DNA of 37,760 nucleotides, taken from the IMG/VR virus record IMGVR_UViG_3300017622_000002, positions 1-37,760 of that record, one strand, 5' to 3'. A model generated the notes under the pieces. The model was not told where the DNA came from and did not search any database. It was given only the letters and a program-made list of their open reading frames with translations. Of this stretch, positions 28,783 to 35,743 are shown one piece after another (position 1 is the stretch's first letter; each line of letters begins with the position of its first letter). Made by a program: the position numbers and the translations under genes. This DNA comes from a virus.

Positions 28783-29185
28783 CCTCAAGCCAGCACCGGC
28801 CACAGCCGCGCCGTCGCAGATCGTGGGCGGGCCAGGTTGGGCAGAAGATGTCACGTTTAACGCGTTCTGGTACAGCCACATGGACGGCGACCAGATGACG
28901 GGCTACCTCTCGCACATCCATTACTCGACCGCGAAATACATCTGGGACGCCGCACTTGCCCGCGCTGAATCTCGGGCAGAGCCGGAGGCTTCGGGCACCT
29001 CGATCTACCAAGCCATGGCGCTGACCGCGCTCTCCATCAGGGAGCAGCAAAATGCGGTCGATGCTGCCCGCTCCGTCGTTGCTGACGCCCAAGGCACCCA
29101 AGCCGAGCGCGCACAGCCGGCCGGCGAGACCATGGACCACGACCAGCTCGGGAAGCTGGGCAGGCACTACGAGAACACGAAGTAG
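28772..29185 (+). CDS. Hypothetical early protein
   Basis: 137 aa from MSDNLKPAPATAAPSQIVGG with AAAGGAAAG upstream; the longer in-frame start (28724) would overlap the membrane-protein gene. A folded N-terminal part (FNAFWYSHMDGDQMTGYLSH) is followed by helical and low-complexity sequence. Overlaps the previous gene by 11 nt. Position before DUF4224/integrase is typical of variable early genes. No function assigned. Confidence 0.62.
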   Translation: MSDNLKPAPATAAPSQIVGGPGWAEDVTFNAFWYSHMDGDQMTGYLSHIHYSTAKYIWDAALARAESRAEPEASGTSIYQAMALTALSIREQQNAVDAARSVVADAQGTQAERAQPAGETMDHDQLGKLGRHYENTK

Positions 29186-29200
29186 AAGGAGGGCGATACG

Positions 29201-29404
29201 ATGGGGGTCTTTTTGACAGCCGACGACCTGGCGGAGCTCACCGGCCGCCGCATGAAGTCGAAGCAGATTGAGGCGCTGCGCCGCATGGGCCTGCCGTTCC
29301 ATGTGAACGCGGCCGGTAAGCCTGTGGTGGCAACGGCAGCAGTTGAGGGAAGAAAGGCGCCGCCGGCGCCGCCGAAGATTTGGGAGATGCCACGACGTGG
29401 GTAG
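29201..29404 (+). CDS. DUF4224 protein, possible excisionase-like factor
   Basis: 67 aa with a GGAGGG site. The DUF4224 pattern is nearly complete: FLTADDLAELTGRRMKSKQI, then EALRRMGLPFHVNAAGKPVV. Such proteins are found directly upstream of tyrosine integrases in many prophages. The MerR/Xis-like first half suggests DNA binding, so a role in excision is plausible, though unproven. The integrase GTG start lies inside its last codons (8-nt overlap). Confidence 0.82.
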   Translation: MGVFLTADDLAELTGRRMKSKQIEALRRMGLPFHVNAAGKPVVATAAVEGRKAPPAPPKIWEMPRRG

Positions 29405-30428
29405 GAAGCCAAGCAAGAATTCGAACCTGCCGCCGCACATGCGAAAGCGCGTGCAGCGCAGCGGTCGGACCTTCTATTACCTGGACACCGGGTCCAAGCC
29501 GCGCAAGGAGATTCCGCTCGGCGATGACTATATCCTGGCCTTGGCGAAGTATGCCGAGCTGTACCAGCAGGAGGATGCCGCCGAGCAGGCGACGTTCGGC
29601 GACGTGATCGCGCGGTACCGGCGCGAGGTGCTGCCGACACTGTCGACGAACACGATCCGGACGCACACCTCGGACATGAAGCACCTAGAGAAATCGTTCG
29701 CCGAGGCGCCGCTGAACCAGCTCCGCCCGGTGCACATCAAGAACTTCTTGACCGACCATAAGGACAAACCGACCACGGCGAACCGTTGCAAGCGACTGTT
29801 CTCCACACTCTGGAACCACGCCCGCGGTTGGGGCTACACCGATGCGGAGAACCCTTGCACGGGCATCATGGGGCATGCGCTGAAGAAACGCGAGGTGTAC
29901 GTGACGGACCAGGTGTTCGATGCAGTGCGCTCGTGCGCGAGCGAGCCGCTGCGCGACACCATGGATTTCTCCTACCTGACCAGCCAGCGGCCAGCCGATG
30001 CGCTGAAGGCGCGGACGGACCATATTGTCGCCGGCATGCTTGAGGTCGACCAGGGCAAGACCGGGAAGAAGTTGCGCATCGCGATCACGGGCCAGCTCGC
30101 CGAGCTGATCGCGCGCATCCAGGTGAAGAAAGCGGCGCACAAGACGGTGCACGGCCAGCTGCTGATGGCGCGCGACGGCAAGCCGATGACGAAGCAGATT
30201 CTGCGCGACCACTTCGCCAAGGCCAAGGAAGCGGCGGCAGCGAAATACCCGCACCTGGCCGACGCCATAAAGCAATTCTGGTTCTACGACCTGCGGGCGA
30301 AGGCGGCCGATGACACTTCTGACGACCGCGGCGAGCAAGCAGCAAGCGATCTGCTGGGCCATGACAGTGTCAAAACCACACGCCGGCACTATTTGCGCCG
30401 TGGTAAAATCGTGACCCCTGTGAAGTGA
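29397..30428 (+). CDS. int: Tyrosine-recombinase integrase
   Basis: 343 aa from GTG at 29397 (VGRKPSKNSNLPPHMRKRVQ). Residues 10-65 are an arm-binding domain; 65-155 a SAM-like core-binding domain (TFGDVIARYRREVLPTLS); 165-343 the catalytic domain. Catalytic residues: Arg198 (SQRPADAL), Lys221/224 region (DQGKTGKK), Arg300 in FYDLR (Tyr297 stands where His is usual), His322 (LLGHDSVK) and Tyr332 (RHYLR). It ends 77 nt before the tRNA-like attachment core, on the same strand. The longer start at 29343 would be an all-Arg extension over DUF4224. Confidence 0.93.
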   Translation: MGRKPSKNSNLPPHMRKRVQRSGRTFYYLDTGSKPRKEIPLGDDYILALAKYAELYQQEDAAEQATFGDVIARYRREVLPTLSTNTIRTHTSDMKHLEKSFAEAPLNQLRPVHIKNFLTDHKDKPTTANRCKRLFSTLWNHARGWGYTDAENPCTGIMGHALKKREVYVTDQVFDAVRSCASEPLRDTMDFSYLTSQRPADALKARTDHIVAGMLEVDQGKTGKKLRIAITGQLAELIARIQVKKAAHKTVHGQLLMARDGKPMTKQILRDHFAKAKEAAAAKYPHLADAIKQFWFYDLRAKAADDTSDDRGEQAASDLLGHDSVKTTRRHYLRRGKIVTPVK

Positions 30429-30658
30429 TTTGCGGAGCAGGATTCTTTTTTGCGGAGCGCGCCCGCGATCAATAAAGCAAGAAAGTCTTACAAATCAACG
30501 CACTGCCCATAGCTCAGTTGGATAGAGCATCAGCCTTCTAAGCCGATACAGAAACGCGTCAACCATGCGGGTTTCGGTCGGTTTTTCGCTCCGCAAAACA
30601 CTTTCCGATAGTTGATTCTTTGCCCCGTAATCGAGGCCGGAAATAGCGTTTGCGGAGC
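30429..30658. other. Phage attachment site attP with arm-type repeats
   Basis: The tRNA-like core is flanked by four copies of TTTGCGGAGC: direct at 30429-30438 and 30449-30458 (20 bp apart), inverted at 30588-30597, direct at 30649-30658. These look like integrase arm sites on the P and P' sides. A 10-mer present four times in 230 bp, only around the core, is unlikely by chance. Phage genes lie on both sides, so this is attP of an excised or circular genome rather than attL/attR. Confidence 0.85.
30505..30546 (+). tRNA. 5' half of a tRNA-Arg(UCU) gene (attachment core, not a full tRNA)
   Basis: Bases 30505-30543 match tRNA-Arg(UCU) from position 3 to about 40: GCCCATAGCTCAGTTGG is the acceptor/D-arm part, then the D-stem return, TCAGC stem, and the anticodon loop CTTCTAA with TCT at 30537-30539. 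The 3' stem strand reads GCCGA where GCTGA would be expected, and no T arm or 3' acceptor follows. It cannot be a working tRNA. It is the integrase target copy carried by the phage. Confidence 0.78.
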
Positions 30659-30730
30659 AGATTTTCGCCATTTCGAGCACTTTTGAGCAGGCTCACCCGG
30701 CGCCACGACCGGCGGCGCTACCTTGGCGGC

Positions 30731-30952
30731 ATGACCCCTCACGACCCTTCAAGACCTAACCGCGACCTGGCGCGCGCCGTCGACCTGGCCGTCCAGCTCA
30801 CCCGCATTCGGGGCAAGCTGGCGGCGGCCGTCTTCCTCATGGCCTATGGCGCCGACCTGCGCGTTACTGCTCGGGTGCTGGCGGAGCCGGATCGGCGCCG
30901 GCCGGTGGCGCCGCCGGTGCGGGCATCACGATCCGCCCTTCCTCGGTGCTGA
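30731..30952 (+). CDS. Small hypothetical protein beyond attP
   Basis: 73 aa: MTPHDPSRPNRDLARAVDLA..., with a helical core (VQLTRIRGKLAAAVFLMAYG) and RVLAEPDRRR, a pattern I recall from small phage proteins. No ribosome site of good strength is seen. It overlaps the end of the minus-strand gene 30864-30995 by 89 bases; both show coding character, so one may be wrong or they converge. Confidence 0.45.
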   Translation: MTPHDPSRPNRDLARAVDLAVQLTRIRGKLAAAVFLMAYGADLRVTARVLAEPDRRRPVAPPVRASRSALPRC

Positions 30953-30995
30953 ACAGGTGAACGTCGCCCTGCGAGGTGGCAAGGTAGAAGTCCAT
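30864..30995 (-). CDS. Small protein coupled to Rz
   Basis: 43 aa: MDFYLATSQGDVHLFSTEEG... then a Pro/Ala-rich tail (PAPAAPPAGADPAPPAPEQ). The ATG overlaps the Rz stop (TGATG), a strong sign of coupled translation. The N-terminal half looks folded. It is the last gene of the late block. Not recognised; short Pro-rich proteins after spanins are found in some phages. Confidence 0.55.
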   Translation of the reverse strand: MDFYLATSQGDVHLFSTEEGRIVMPAPAAPPAGADPAPPAPEQ

Positions 30996-31498
30996 CAGGG
31001 CACCTTCGTCAGGGCTTCGCACTTGTCGAAGCGCTGCTCGAGCCGCTCGTATCGCCGCACGAGTCCCGCAATTGCTGCTCCGTAGCCGAGAACGTCAGCA
31101 GCAGCCTCTGGCACAAGCTCCTGTCCTGGTCCGTCAAGCGCAGGTCCGCCGGCAGCGGGTCGATCGCCGGCCGAGGCGGCGCCCGGTACTGGCCCTGAGG
31201 CTGGGCAGCGCAGGCTGTCAACACCAGCGCGCACGCGGCGCTGAGCAGCTTCGAGGGATGCAGCATGTTCTTTCTCCTTTGTGAAGGCGTCGGCGTCCCG
31301 CGTGCGCAGCTTGGCGCGCAGGTCCGACTCGGTTTGGCGGGCCGCCGCGGTGGCCTGCTCGAGCGCGGCGTCGCCGGCGGCAACGGCCGCGTCGTAGCCG
31401 AGCTGGTACACGTGGTCGTGGTACGTGGCGCCCGCCCAGATGAGCATTCCGGTGCATGCCAGGCCCAGCCCGACCAGGATGGCGTCAAGCAGCTTCAC
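30995..31498 (-). CDS. Rz-like i-spanin
   Basis: 167 aa. One N-terminal membrane anchor (LLDAILVGLGLACTGMLIWA) is followed by a long charged coiled coil (residues 35-90: LEQATAAARQTESDLRAKLR) and a C-terminal helical part. This is the standard i-spanin design: inner-membrane protein that pairs with the outer-membrane Rz1 to fuse envelopes at lysis. It overlaps the endolysin by 14 nt and contains the Rz1 gene in another frame. Confidence 0.85.
   Translation of the reverse strand: MKLLDAILVGLGLACTGMLIWAGATYHDHVYQLGYDAAVAAGDAALEQATAAARQTESDLRAKLRTRDADAFTKEKEHAASLEAAQRRVRAGVDSLRCPASGPVPGAASAGDRPAAGGPALDGPGQELVPEAAADVLGYGAAIAGLVRRYERLEQRFDKCEALTKVP
31009..31266 (-). CDS. Rz1-like o-spanin lipoprotein embedded in Rz
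   Basis: 85 aa starting MLHPSKLLSAACALVLTACA. The lipobox LTAC places the lipidated Cys at residue 19. The mature part is Pro/Gln-rich at first (AQPQGQYRAPPRPAIDPLP), as usual for Rz1. It lies fully inside Rz in a different frame, the classical embedded arrangement, with ATG behind an AGGAGAAAG-type site. Confidence 0.85.
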   Translation of the reverse strand: MLHPSKLLSAACALVLTACAAQPQGQYRAPPRPAIDPLPADLRLTDQDRSLCQRLLLTFSATEQQLRDSCGDTSGSSSASTSAKP

Positions 31499-31958
31499 GG
31501 CGCACCTCCGGCAGTTGGTCGTACTGCGCCATGTTCCGGCCGCGCATCACTTTTATCAGGGTTTCGGCGTAGTTCGGATCGGTCGCGTAGCCAGCCTTTG
31601 CCATGGCGCGCGCCCAGCCTTCGCCGGTCGTCTCCTTGAAGCAGGCGGCGTAGCGTGGGTTCCTGCGGAAGAAGTCGGCGCGGTCGGCGATGCTGTCACC
31701 CATGCTCGGGTAGGCCCGGAACTTGTCGACGATGGCGATGCGCTTGCCGCCGATCACCTCATGCGTGTGCACGTCGACGGCTGGCCCCTTCCAGGCGCGG
31801 TCCGCCTTGATGCCGAAGAGGTTGTTACCCGGCGCGCGAGCGCCCCAGCCGGATTCGAGCGCGGCCTGGGCCAGGGTGAAGCTGGCTGGGATGCCGGTGG
31901 CGCGCTGGCAGGCCTGGGCGGCCGGCACCAGCATGGCGAGGAAAGCGGTCGGGGGCAT
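31485..31958 (-). CDS. Endolysin, glucosaminidase (GH73/FlgJ-like)
   Basis: 157 aa. The GH73 signature is complete: ASFTLAQAALESGWGARAPG with catalytic Glu35, then NNLFGIKADRAWKGPAVD, FRAYPSMGDSIADRADFF and GYATDPNYAETLIKVM. No signal peptide, so release through the holin is expected. Start at 31958 overlaps the holin stop (TGATG). It cleaves the glycan chain of peptidoglycan. Confidence 0.92.
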   Translation of the reverse strand: MPPTAFLAMLVPAAQACQRATGIPASFTLAQAALESGWGARAPGNNLFGIKADRAWKGPAVDVHTHEVIGGKRIAIVDKFRAYPSMGDSIADRADFFRRNPRYAACFKETTGEGWARAMAKAGYATDPNYAETLIKVMRGRNMAQYDQLPEVRREAA

Positions 31959-32338
31959 CAGATCACCTCCTTCACGTCGCGCACGATCTCGGCCAGGTCG
32001 GCGCCCTTGCGCTTCTCCAAGAACAGGAACAGCGCGCGCACCAGGGCCCAGGCCGGCAGCCCGCATGAGAACACGACGGCCAACATCGCCACCATGCCGA
32101 ACGGGTCCTGCACCCAGTGCTGGATGCCCAGGTAGCGCACCAGGGCGGCGCCGCCGCCGAGCGAGCCCACCAGCGTGCACACGAGCGCGACGCGCCACTC
32201 CTGGTCCGATTGCGGCCGGGTCATGCTCATGACGACGAATGCCGCCAGGCCGGCGCCTATCGCGCCCATACCGGCGAGGCCGCCGATGATCTTCCAGCCT
32301 GCTACGCCGGCGGCTGTGCCGGAAATGGGTTCGCTCAT
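31958..32338 (-). CDS. Putative holin
   Basis: 126 aa from MSEPISGTAAGVAGWKIIGG. Three hydrophobic segments can be seen: residues about 12-40 (IIGGLAGMGAIGAGLAAFVV), 52-70 (VALVCTLVGSLGGGAALVRY) and 80-105 (FGMVAMLAVVFSCGLPAWAL). A charged tail (LEKRKGADLAEIVRDVKE) follows. Size, topology and position directly before the endolysin fit a holin. A second in-frame start at 32353 (MKEQQ) would add five residues, possible dual start as in lambda S but without proof. Confidence 0.75.
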   Translation of the reverse strand: MSEPISGTAAGVAGWKIIGGLAGMGAIGAGLAAFVVMSMTRPQSDQEWRVALVCTLVGSLGGGAALVRYLGIQHWVQDPFGMVAMLAVVFSCGLPAWALVRALFLFLEKRKGADLAEIVRDVKEVI

Positions 32339-32389
32339 TTGTTGTTCTTTCATTATGTGAATGGGTGTTGTGCTGGCCGAGCGGCCAAG

Positions 32390-32408
32390 AAAAACCGCCC
32401 GAAGGCGG
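32390..32408 (-). terminator. Intrinsic terminator between tail genes and lysis cassette
   Basis: CCGCC/GGCGG with a UUCG-type tetraloop (on the minus strand) followed by five T (32390-32394). It lies after the Ig-like tail gene and before the holin. Confidence 0.75.
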
Positions 32409-32414
32409 CGGTAT

Positions 32415-32909
32415 TTAGGGGTCGTATGCCCAGGTCAGCGACACGGTTACGACGCCCGAGGAGGCTGTCGCACCGGTCTCGTCCGTCACGTCGCAGCGGG
32501 CCTGCACGTCGGCCGAGCCTGTCGAGTACCTGGCGTAGCTCTTTGAGGCCCCGAGTTGCGAAGACGTCGTGCCCGAGATCGAAGCGCCGCCGGGGTTGCT
32601 CAGCACTACCCACCGGTACTGCTTCGCGCCCTTGCCGCCGCTGACGTTCGCGGCGGCCGTGCCGTTGACGGTGCCCGCTGAGGCCGCACTGTTCTTGAAA
32701 TCGCTGCTTGCCGTTGCGGTGACGGTCATCGGCAAGTAGGAGCTCTTGCCGTAGAGGTCGCTCAACGAGATTGGCCCGGACGGTACGCCGGCCAGGGCAC
32801 GCACGTCTGCGTCGCCAAGACTGATGGGGTAGGCCCGGCCCGGGTTGCTGGTGCGCAGCTCGGCCATTACGTCCGAAAGGCTGATCGGCGGAGTCGTTCG
32901 GATCGTCAT
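32415..32909 (-). CDS. Ig-like-domain tail protein
   Basis: 164 aa. The N-terminal 50 residues hold two copies of the PISLSDL-type motif (PPISLSDVMAEL and GPISLSDLYGKS), known from phage tail-associated proteins. The rest is a beta-sandwich (MTVTATASSDFKNSAASAGT ... TASSGVVTVSLTWAYDP) resembling Ig-like domains. Overlaps the tail-fibre gene by ATGA. Likely exposed on the virion for weak carbohydrate binding (inference). Confidence 0.72.
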   Translation of the reverse strand: MTIRTTPPISLSDVMAELRTSNPGRAYPISLGDADVRALAGVPSGPISLSDLYGKSSYLPMTVTATASSDFKNSAASAGTVNGTAAANVSGGKGAKQYRWVVLSNPGGASISGTTSSQLGASKSYARYSTGSADVQARCDVTDETGATASSGVVTVSLTWAYDP

Positions 32910-33646
32910 TGCGTCTGCCTGATGTTGATGACTTCGAGGCCGTACGACGTGAATTTGCCGACGAGGACGTTATTGCAGACGATGCCGATCTGACCATCCC
33001 CGATGTGGTAGAAGCCCGTGTCGTCACCGCCGTCGTTGACGAAGGCGATGCTTGGCTTGCTCTGGCTTCCTTCGGCGAACAGCACCGGCCCGGTCATCGT
33101 GCCGCCGGATTTCGGCAGGTAGCTGTTCAGCGCGGACGGCGCGAGGCGGCTGTTGAACGAATTCCAGTCGCCCTTGCTCAGGTAGCCGTCTGTCAGCATG
33201 CTGGCCGCTACCGGCCCGGTGCCGCTGATGCGCTGGTACGCCATGCACTTCCAGTTGCCGGCGCCCAGGCTCTTGAAGACAGCTACGTCGCCGGCAGTGG
33301 TGACGATGTTCGCAGCGCCTGGGAGCTGGATCGCAGAGCTGTGCGTGAGCGTCAGCGCGCCGGTGAAGCTCACCCAGCGGACGGTGCCCTCTGCAGTGTT
33401 GTCGAACGCGGTGATCGTGGTCGTGCCGGTAATCGTGATGTTGATCGCCGCCGGGAAGCCGATGTTCACGGTCGCGGCAGACGGCAGGGAGACGGTCGGG
33501 CCAAGCAGTTGGTCGAACAGTTGGCGAATGAACGATGCGTGGGCGCGGAGGTAGTCGTCAATCGTGCCCCGGACCGGCTCGGTGCCGGCTGGGCTGTTCT
33601 CCGAGGCGACCTTGCTCAAGTCGGAAATATTGGACGGTACTGGCAT
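32906..33646 (-). CDS. Tail fibre / receptor-binding-type protein
   Basis: 246 aa. A helical N-terminus (RGTIDDYLRAHASFIRQLFD) is followed by a beta-rich segment (INITITGTTTITAFDNTAEG, typical of phage tail fibres), a linker (LPKSGGTMTGPVLFAEG, the widely seen fibre repeat) and a C-terminal head (GDDTGFYHIGDGQIGIVCNN). It starts just after a terminator at 33667-33691. With the tailspike it may give the virion two kinds of receptor-binding parts. Confidence 0.8.
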   Translation of the reverse strand: MPVPSNISDLSKVASENSPAGTEPVRGTIDDYLRAHASFIRQLFDQLLGPTVSLPSAATVNIGFPAAINITITGTTTITAFDNTAEGTVRWVSFTGALTLTHSSAIQLPGAANIVTTAGDVAVFKSLGAGNWKCMAYQRISGTGPVAASMLTDGYLSKGDWNSFNSRLAPSALNSYLPKSGGTMTGPVLFAEGSQSKPSIAFVNDGGDDTGFYHIGDGQIGIVCNNVLVGKFTSYGLEVINIRQTQ

Positions 33647-33666
33647 TATGTTATGCTCCAGGTAAT

Positions 33667-33691
33667 AAAAAAGCCCGCACGGGGCGGGCTT
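33667..33691 (-). terminator. Intrinsic terminator upstream of tail-fibre gene
   Basis: GCCCGC (33673-33678) / GCGGGC (33684-33689) with a T tract on the minus strand (33667-33672). It separates the ejection-protein genes from the tail-fibre/lysis genes. Confidence 0.85.
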
Positions 33692-33702
33692 CTGGGGATG
33701 CG

Positions 33703-33882
33703 ATGGAATTCACCGACTGGATGTGGTACAAGTTTTGGGCGCTGCTGGCCCTCGCTTTCGTCTATAACTTCTGGCTCGGCTTCAGGGGCGGTCCGAACCC
33801 AGCAGCGGCGCAGCACGAGCCAGAGGCTGGTTCAACCGAGGGCTCAGCAGCAGGCGCTCCAAAGCAGTTGGACCACCCATAG
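33703..33882 (+). CDS. Small membrane protein antisense to the end of the internal virion gene
   Basis: 59 aa: MEFTDWMWYKFWALLALAFV... A single membrane helix (residues 9-27) is followed by a short polar tail. GGGG precedes the ATG by 6 nt. The last 101 bases overlap the minus-strand gene 33782-35743. From memory, small phage proteins with MExTDWxWxKF and one membrane helix are frequent, which supports it as real. It is the only plus-strand gene within the late block between the lysis genes and the contig end. No promoter was identified. Confidence 0.5.
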   Translation: MEFTDWMWYKFWALLALAFVYNFWLGFRGGPNPAAAQHEPEAGSTEGSAAGAPKQLDHP

Positions 33883-35743
33883 CGGCCTGGCGCGCCAGCG
33901 CGGCACGCGCCAACTGCGGGTCCAGCATCATGTCGACCAATTGCCCGCGGATCGCATCGTCCGCGCCGCTATACATCAGTTTGCCGGCCTGGCCCACGAC
34001 CATCCCGAGCTTGTTTTGTGCGACACGCCCCGCACCGCCAGGAAGCAGCGACGCCATGATGTTGTTGGTTGAAAGGTTCTGGAACGTATTTGATCCAGCG
34101 GACTTGCCAGCATTTACACGATCTTGGCGCAACAGGTCCAGACGAATGGCCTGAAGCCGCTTCAACTGTTCCTCGGTCACCGACTTGGCCGGATTGACGC
34201 CCGGGGCTTTGCGCAACTTTTCCAGGCTCTGGATTGCGTTGGTCACCTTATTCAGCGTCATGGTGCCATTTGCAGTGGTGAGATTCAGGCCTTGCAGCGC
34301 TTCCATGGCATTGCCGGGCTGGCTCATCTCGGCGAAGGTCTGCCGCGCATTCCCATACAGAGGTGAAACTTTCGCCAGTTCGTCGGCCAGCTTGTCGCGC
34401 ATATTCATCACGGCCGCACTTGCGTTACGCCCCATCGCCGACTTCGCAGCCGGGTTCAGCGCATCGTCGAGCGCGAGCTTGATGTAGTGCAGGCCTTCCA
34501 GCGACTGCAACGGATCGTCGAGTTTCACGCCGTGGTCGGCGGCAAGGCGCCTTGCGCTTTCGGCGGCAGCCCTAAAGCCTGGCCGAGCCATCAGCTCACG
34601 CAAGCCCGGCGTGGCCAGGTCTTCGCGGGCGCCAGATAGGCCGACGCCCTTGAATGGCGCGCGGGTACGCTGCGCGGTGGTGGCCAGGTCCTGGCGCATA
34701 GCATCGGCAGCGAATGCCCGGCCGTACAGCGCATCGGCCGCGTCGTCGCGTGCGGCGTTGGATGCCTGCAGGGCGGCGGCATCACCTGCGATGTCGTCGA
34801 AAGCGGAGACGCGCGCCGCAGTGTTTAGGCCCTCACGCTCGACAAAAGCGTTCGGCCGCAGGTCGCGACTTGCGCGCTGCAAGCTTGCGATTCCTGCGTT
34901 TCCCGTTGCCTCAGCCAGCGTTGGCCGCGACCCGGCTACCAGCTCGGACGAATTGATCGTCAGCGGGCCGCCTTCCCCAAACTGCTGGATGATCTTGACG
35001 GCGATGTTCTCCTGGCCGGTTTTTGTCAGCGGCTGTACCAGCGACTTTGCGGCGTTGCCGAGGTAACGGCCGGCCTTGCCAATACCGGCCAGGGCAGGCG
35101 GCAGGGCGGCGCCAATCAGCGCACCGGTGCCGGCATCTTCGGGGTGGACCAGCGCCGCCGACGCCCCGCCAGCGATTGTGCCGCCGGCCAGGCGCGTCCC
35201 CATGTTCGCCGCCTTCGTGGCGCGGGAAGCGTTTGCGGCCAGATTCGCGCCGGTACGCATGCCGCCCGACGCTGTCGCCGTCGCCAAACGGGTAAGCGCG
35301 GGCGCCGCCGGGGCGAGGCGCGGCAGGGCGGCCAGTGACCTGATGCCGCCAGCCGCCGCGCCGCCTACGGGCAGGGTGACCGCAATGTTCCCACCAATGC
35401 GCCCGAGGTTGAAAGCGGCCGAGTCCTTGTTCTGCTCGGTCAGAGCTTCGAAGTCGGCATTACGGGTGCGCGACCACTGCGAAATGTCCGGCACGCGCTC
35501 GCGATGCTCGACTGGGAGCGCGCTGCGGATCGCGTCGGTGGCCTTGCCTGGTAGGTAGGACATCACATTTAGCGCGGTGTTGCCCAGGTCGGCGACGCCG
35601 AGACCAGCACCGGCGAGCGCGCGCTTCGTCGTGCTGTCGCCGCCGGTCGGCGTGCCACGGTCGAGCTTCAGGCGTCCAGGCGTTTGCGCCGCCGACTCCG
35701 CTTCCAGGCGGGCGCGGAATTCGAATTCTTCCTGTTCGGTCAT
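33782..35743 (-). CDS. Internal virion / DNA-ejection protein
   Basis: 653 aa from MTEQEEFEFRARLEAESAAQ, with AAGGA and an ATGA overlap with the preceding gene. The N-terminal third contains Gly/Ala-rich hydrophobic stretches (GVADLGNTALNVMSYLPG, GGNIAVTLPVGGAAAGG, LAGGTIAGGASAALV) able to enter a membrane. The rest is helical and charged. Large helical proteins with such segments next to other internal proteins are DNA-ejection proteins of P22-like podoviruses (compare gp16/gp20 in role). No lytic transglycosylase motif was found. Confidence 0.7.
   Translation of the reverse strand: MTEQEEFEFRARLEAESAAQTPGRLKLDRGTPTGGDSTTKRALAGAGLGVADLGNTALNVMSYLPGKATDAIRSALPVEHRERVPDISQWSRTRNADFEALTEQNKDSAAFNLGRIGGNIAVTLPVGGAAAGGIRSLAALPRLAPAAPALTRLATATASGGMRTGANLAANASRATKAANMGTRLAGGTIAGGASAALVHPEDAGTGALIGAALPPALAGIGKAGRYLGNAAKSLVQPLTKTGQENIAVKIIQQFGEGGPLTINSSELVAGSRPTLAEATGNAGIASLQRASRDLRPNAFVEREGLNTAARVSAFDDIAGDAAALQASNAARDDAADALYGRAFAADAMRQDLATTAQRTRAPFKGVGLSGAREDLATPGLRELMARPGFRAAAESARRLAADHGVKLDDPLQSLEGLHYIKLALDDALNPAAKSAMGRNASAAVMNMRDKLADELAKVSPLYGNARQTFAEMSQPGNAMEALQGLNLTTANGTMTLNKVTNAIQSLEKLRKAPGVNPAKSVTEEQLKRLQAIRLDLLRQDRVNAGKSAGSNTFQNLSTNNIMASLLPGGAGRVAQNKLGMVVGQAGKLMYSGADDAIRGQLVDMMLDPQLARAALARQAAMGGPTALERLLLSPRLNQPLARAAPLLGSDRP

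Noticed and set aside
29343-29396. Longer integrase start at 29343
   Set aside because: The added residues are almost all Arg and overlap DUF4224; GTG 29397 fits the gene spacing better.
30505-30580. Functional tRNA gene
   Set aside because: Only the 5' half is present; variable region, T arm and 3' acceptor strand are missing and the anticodon stem has a mismatch.
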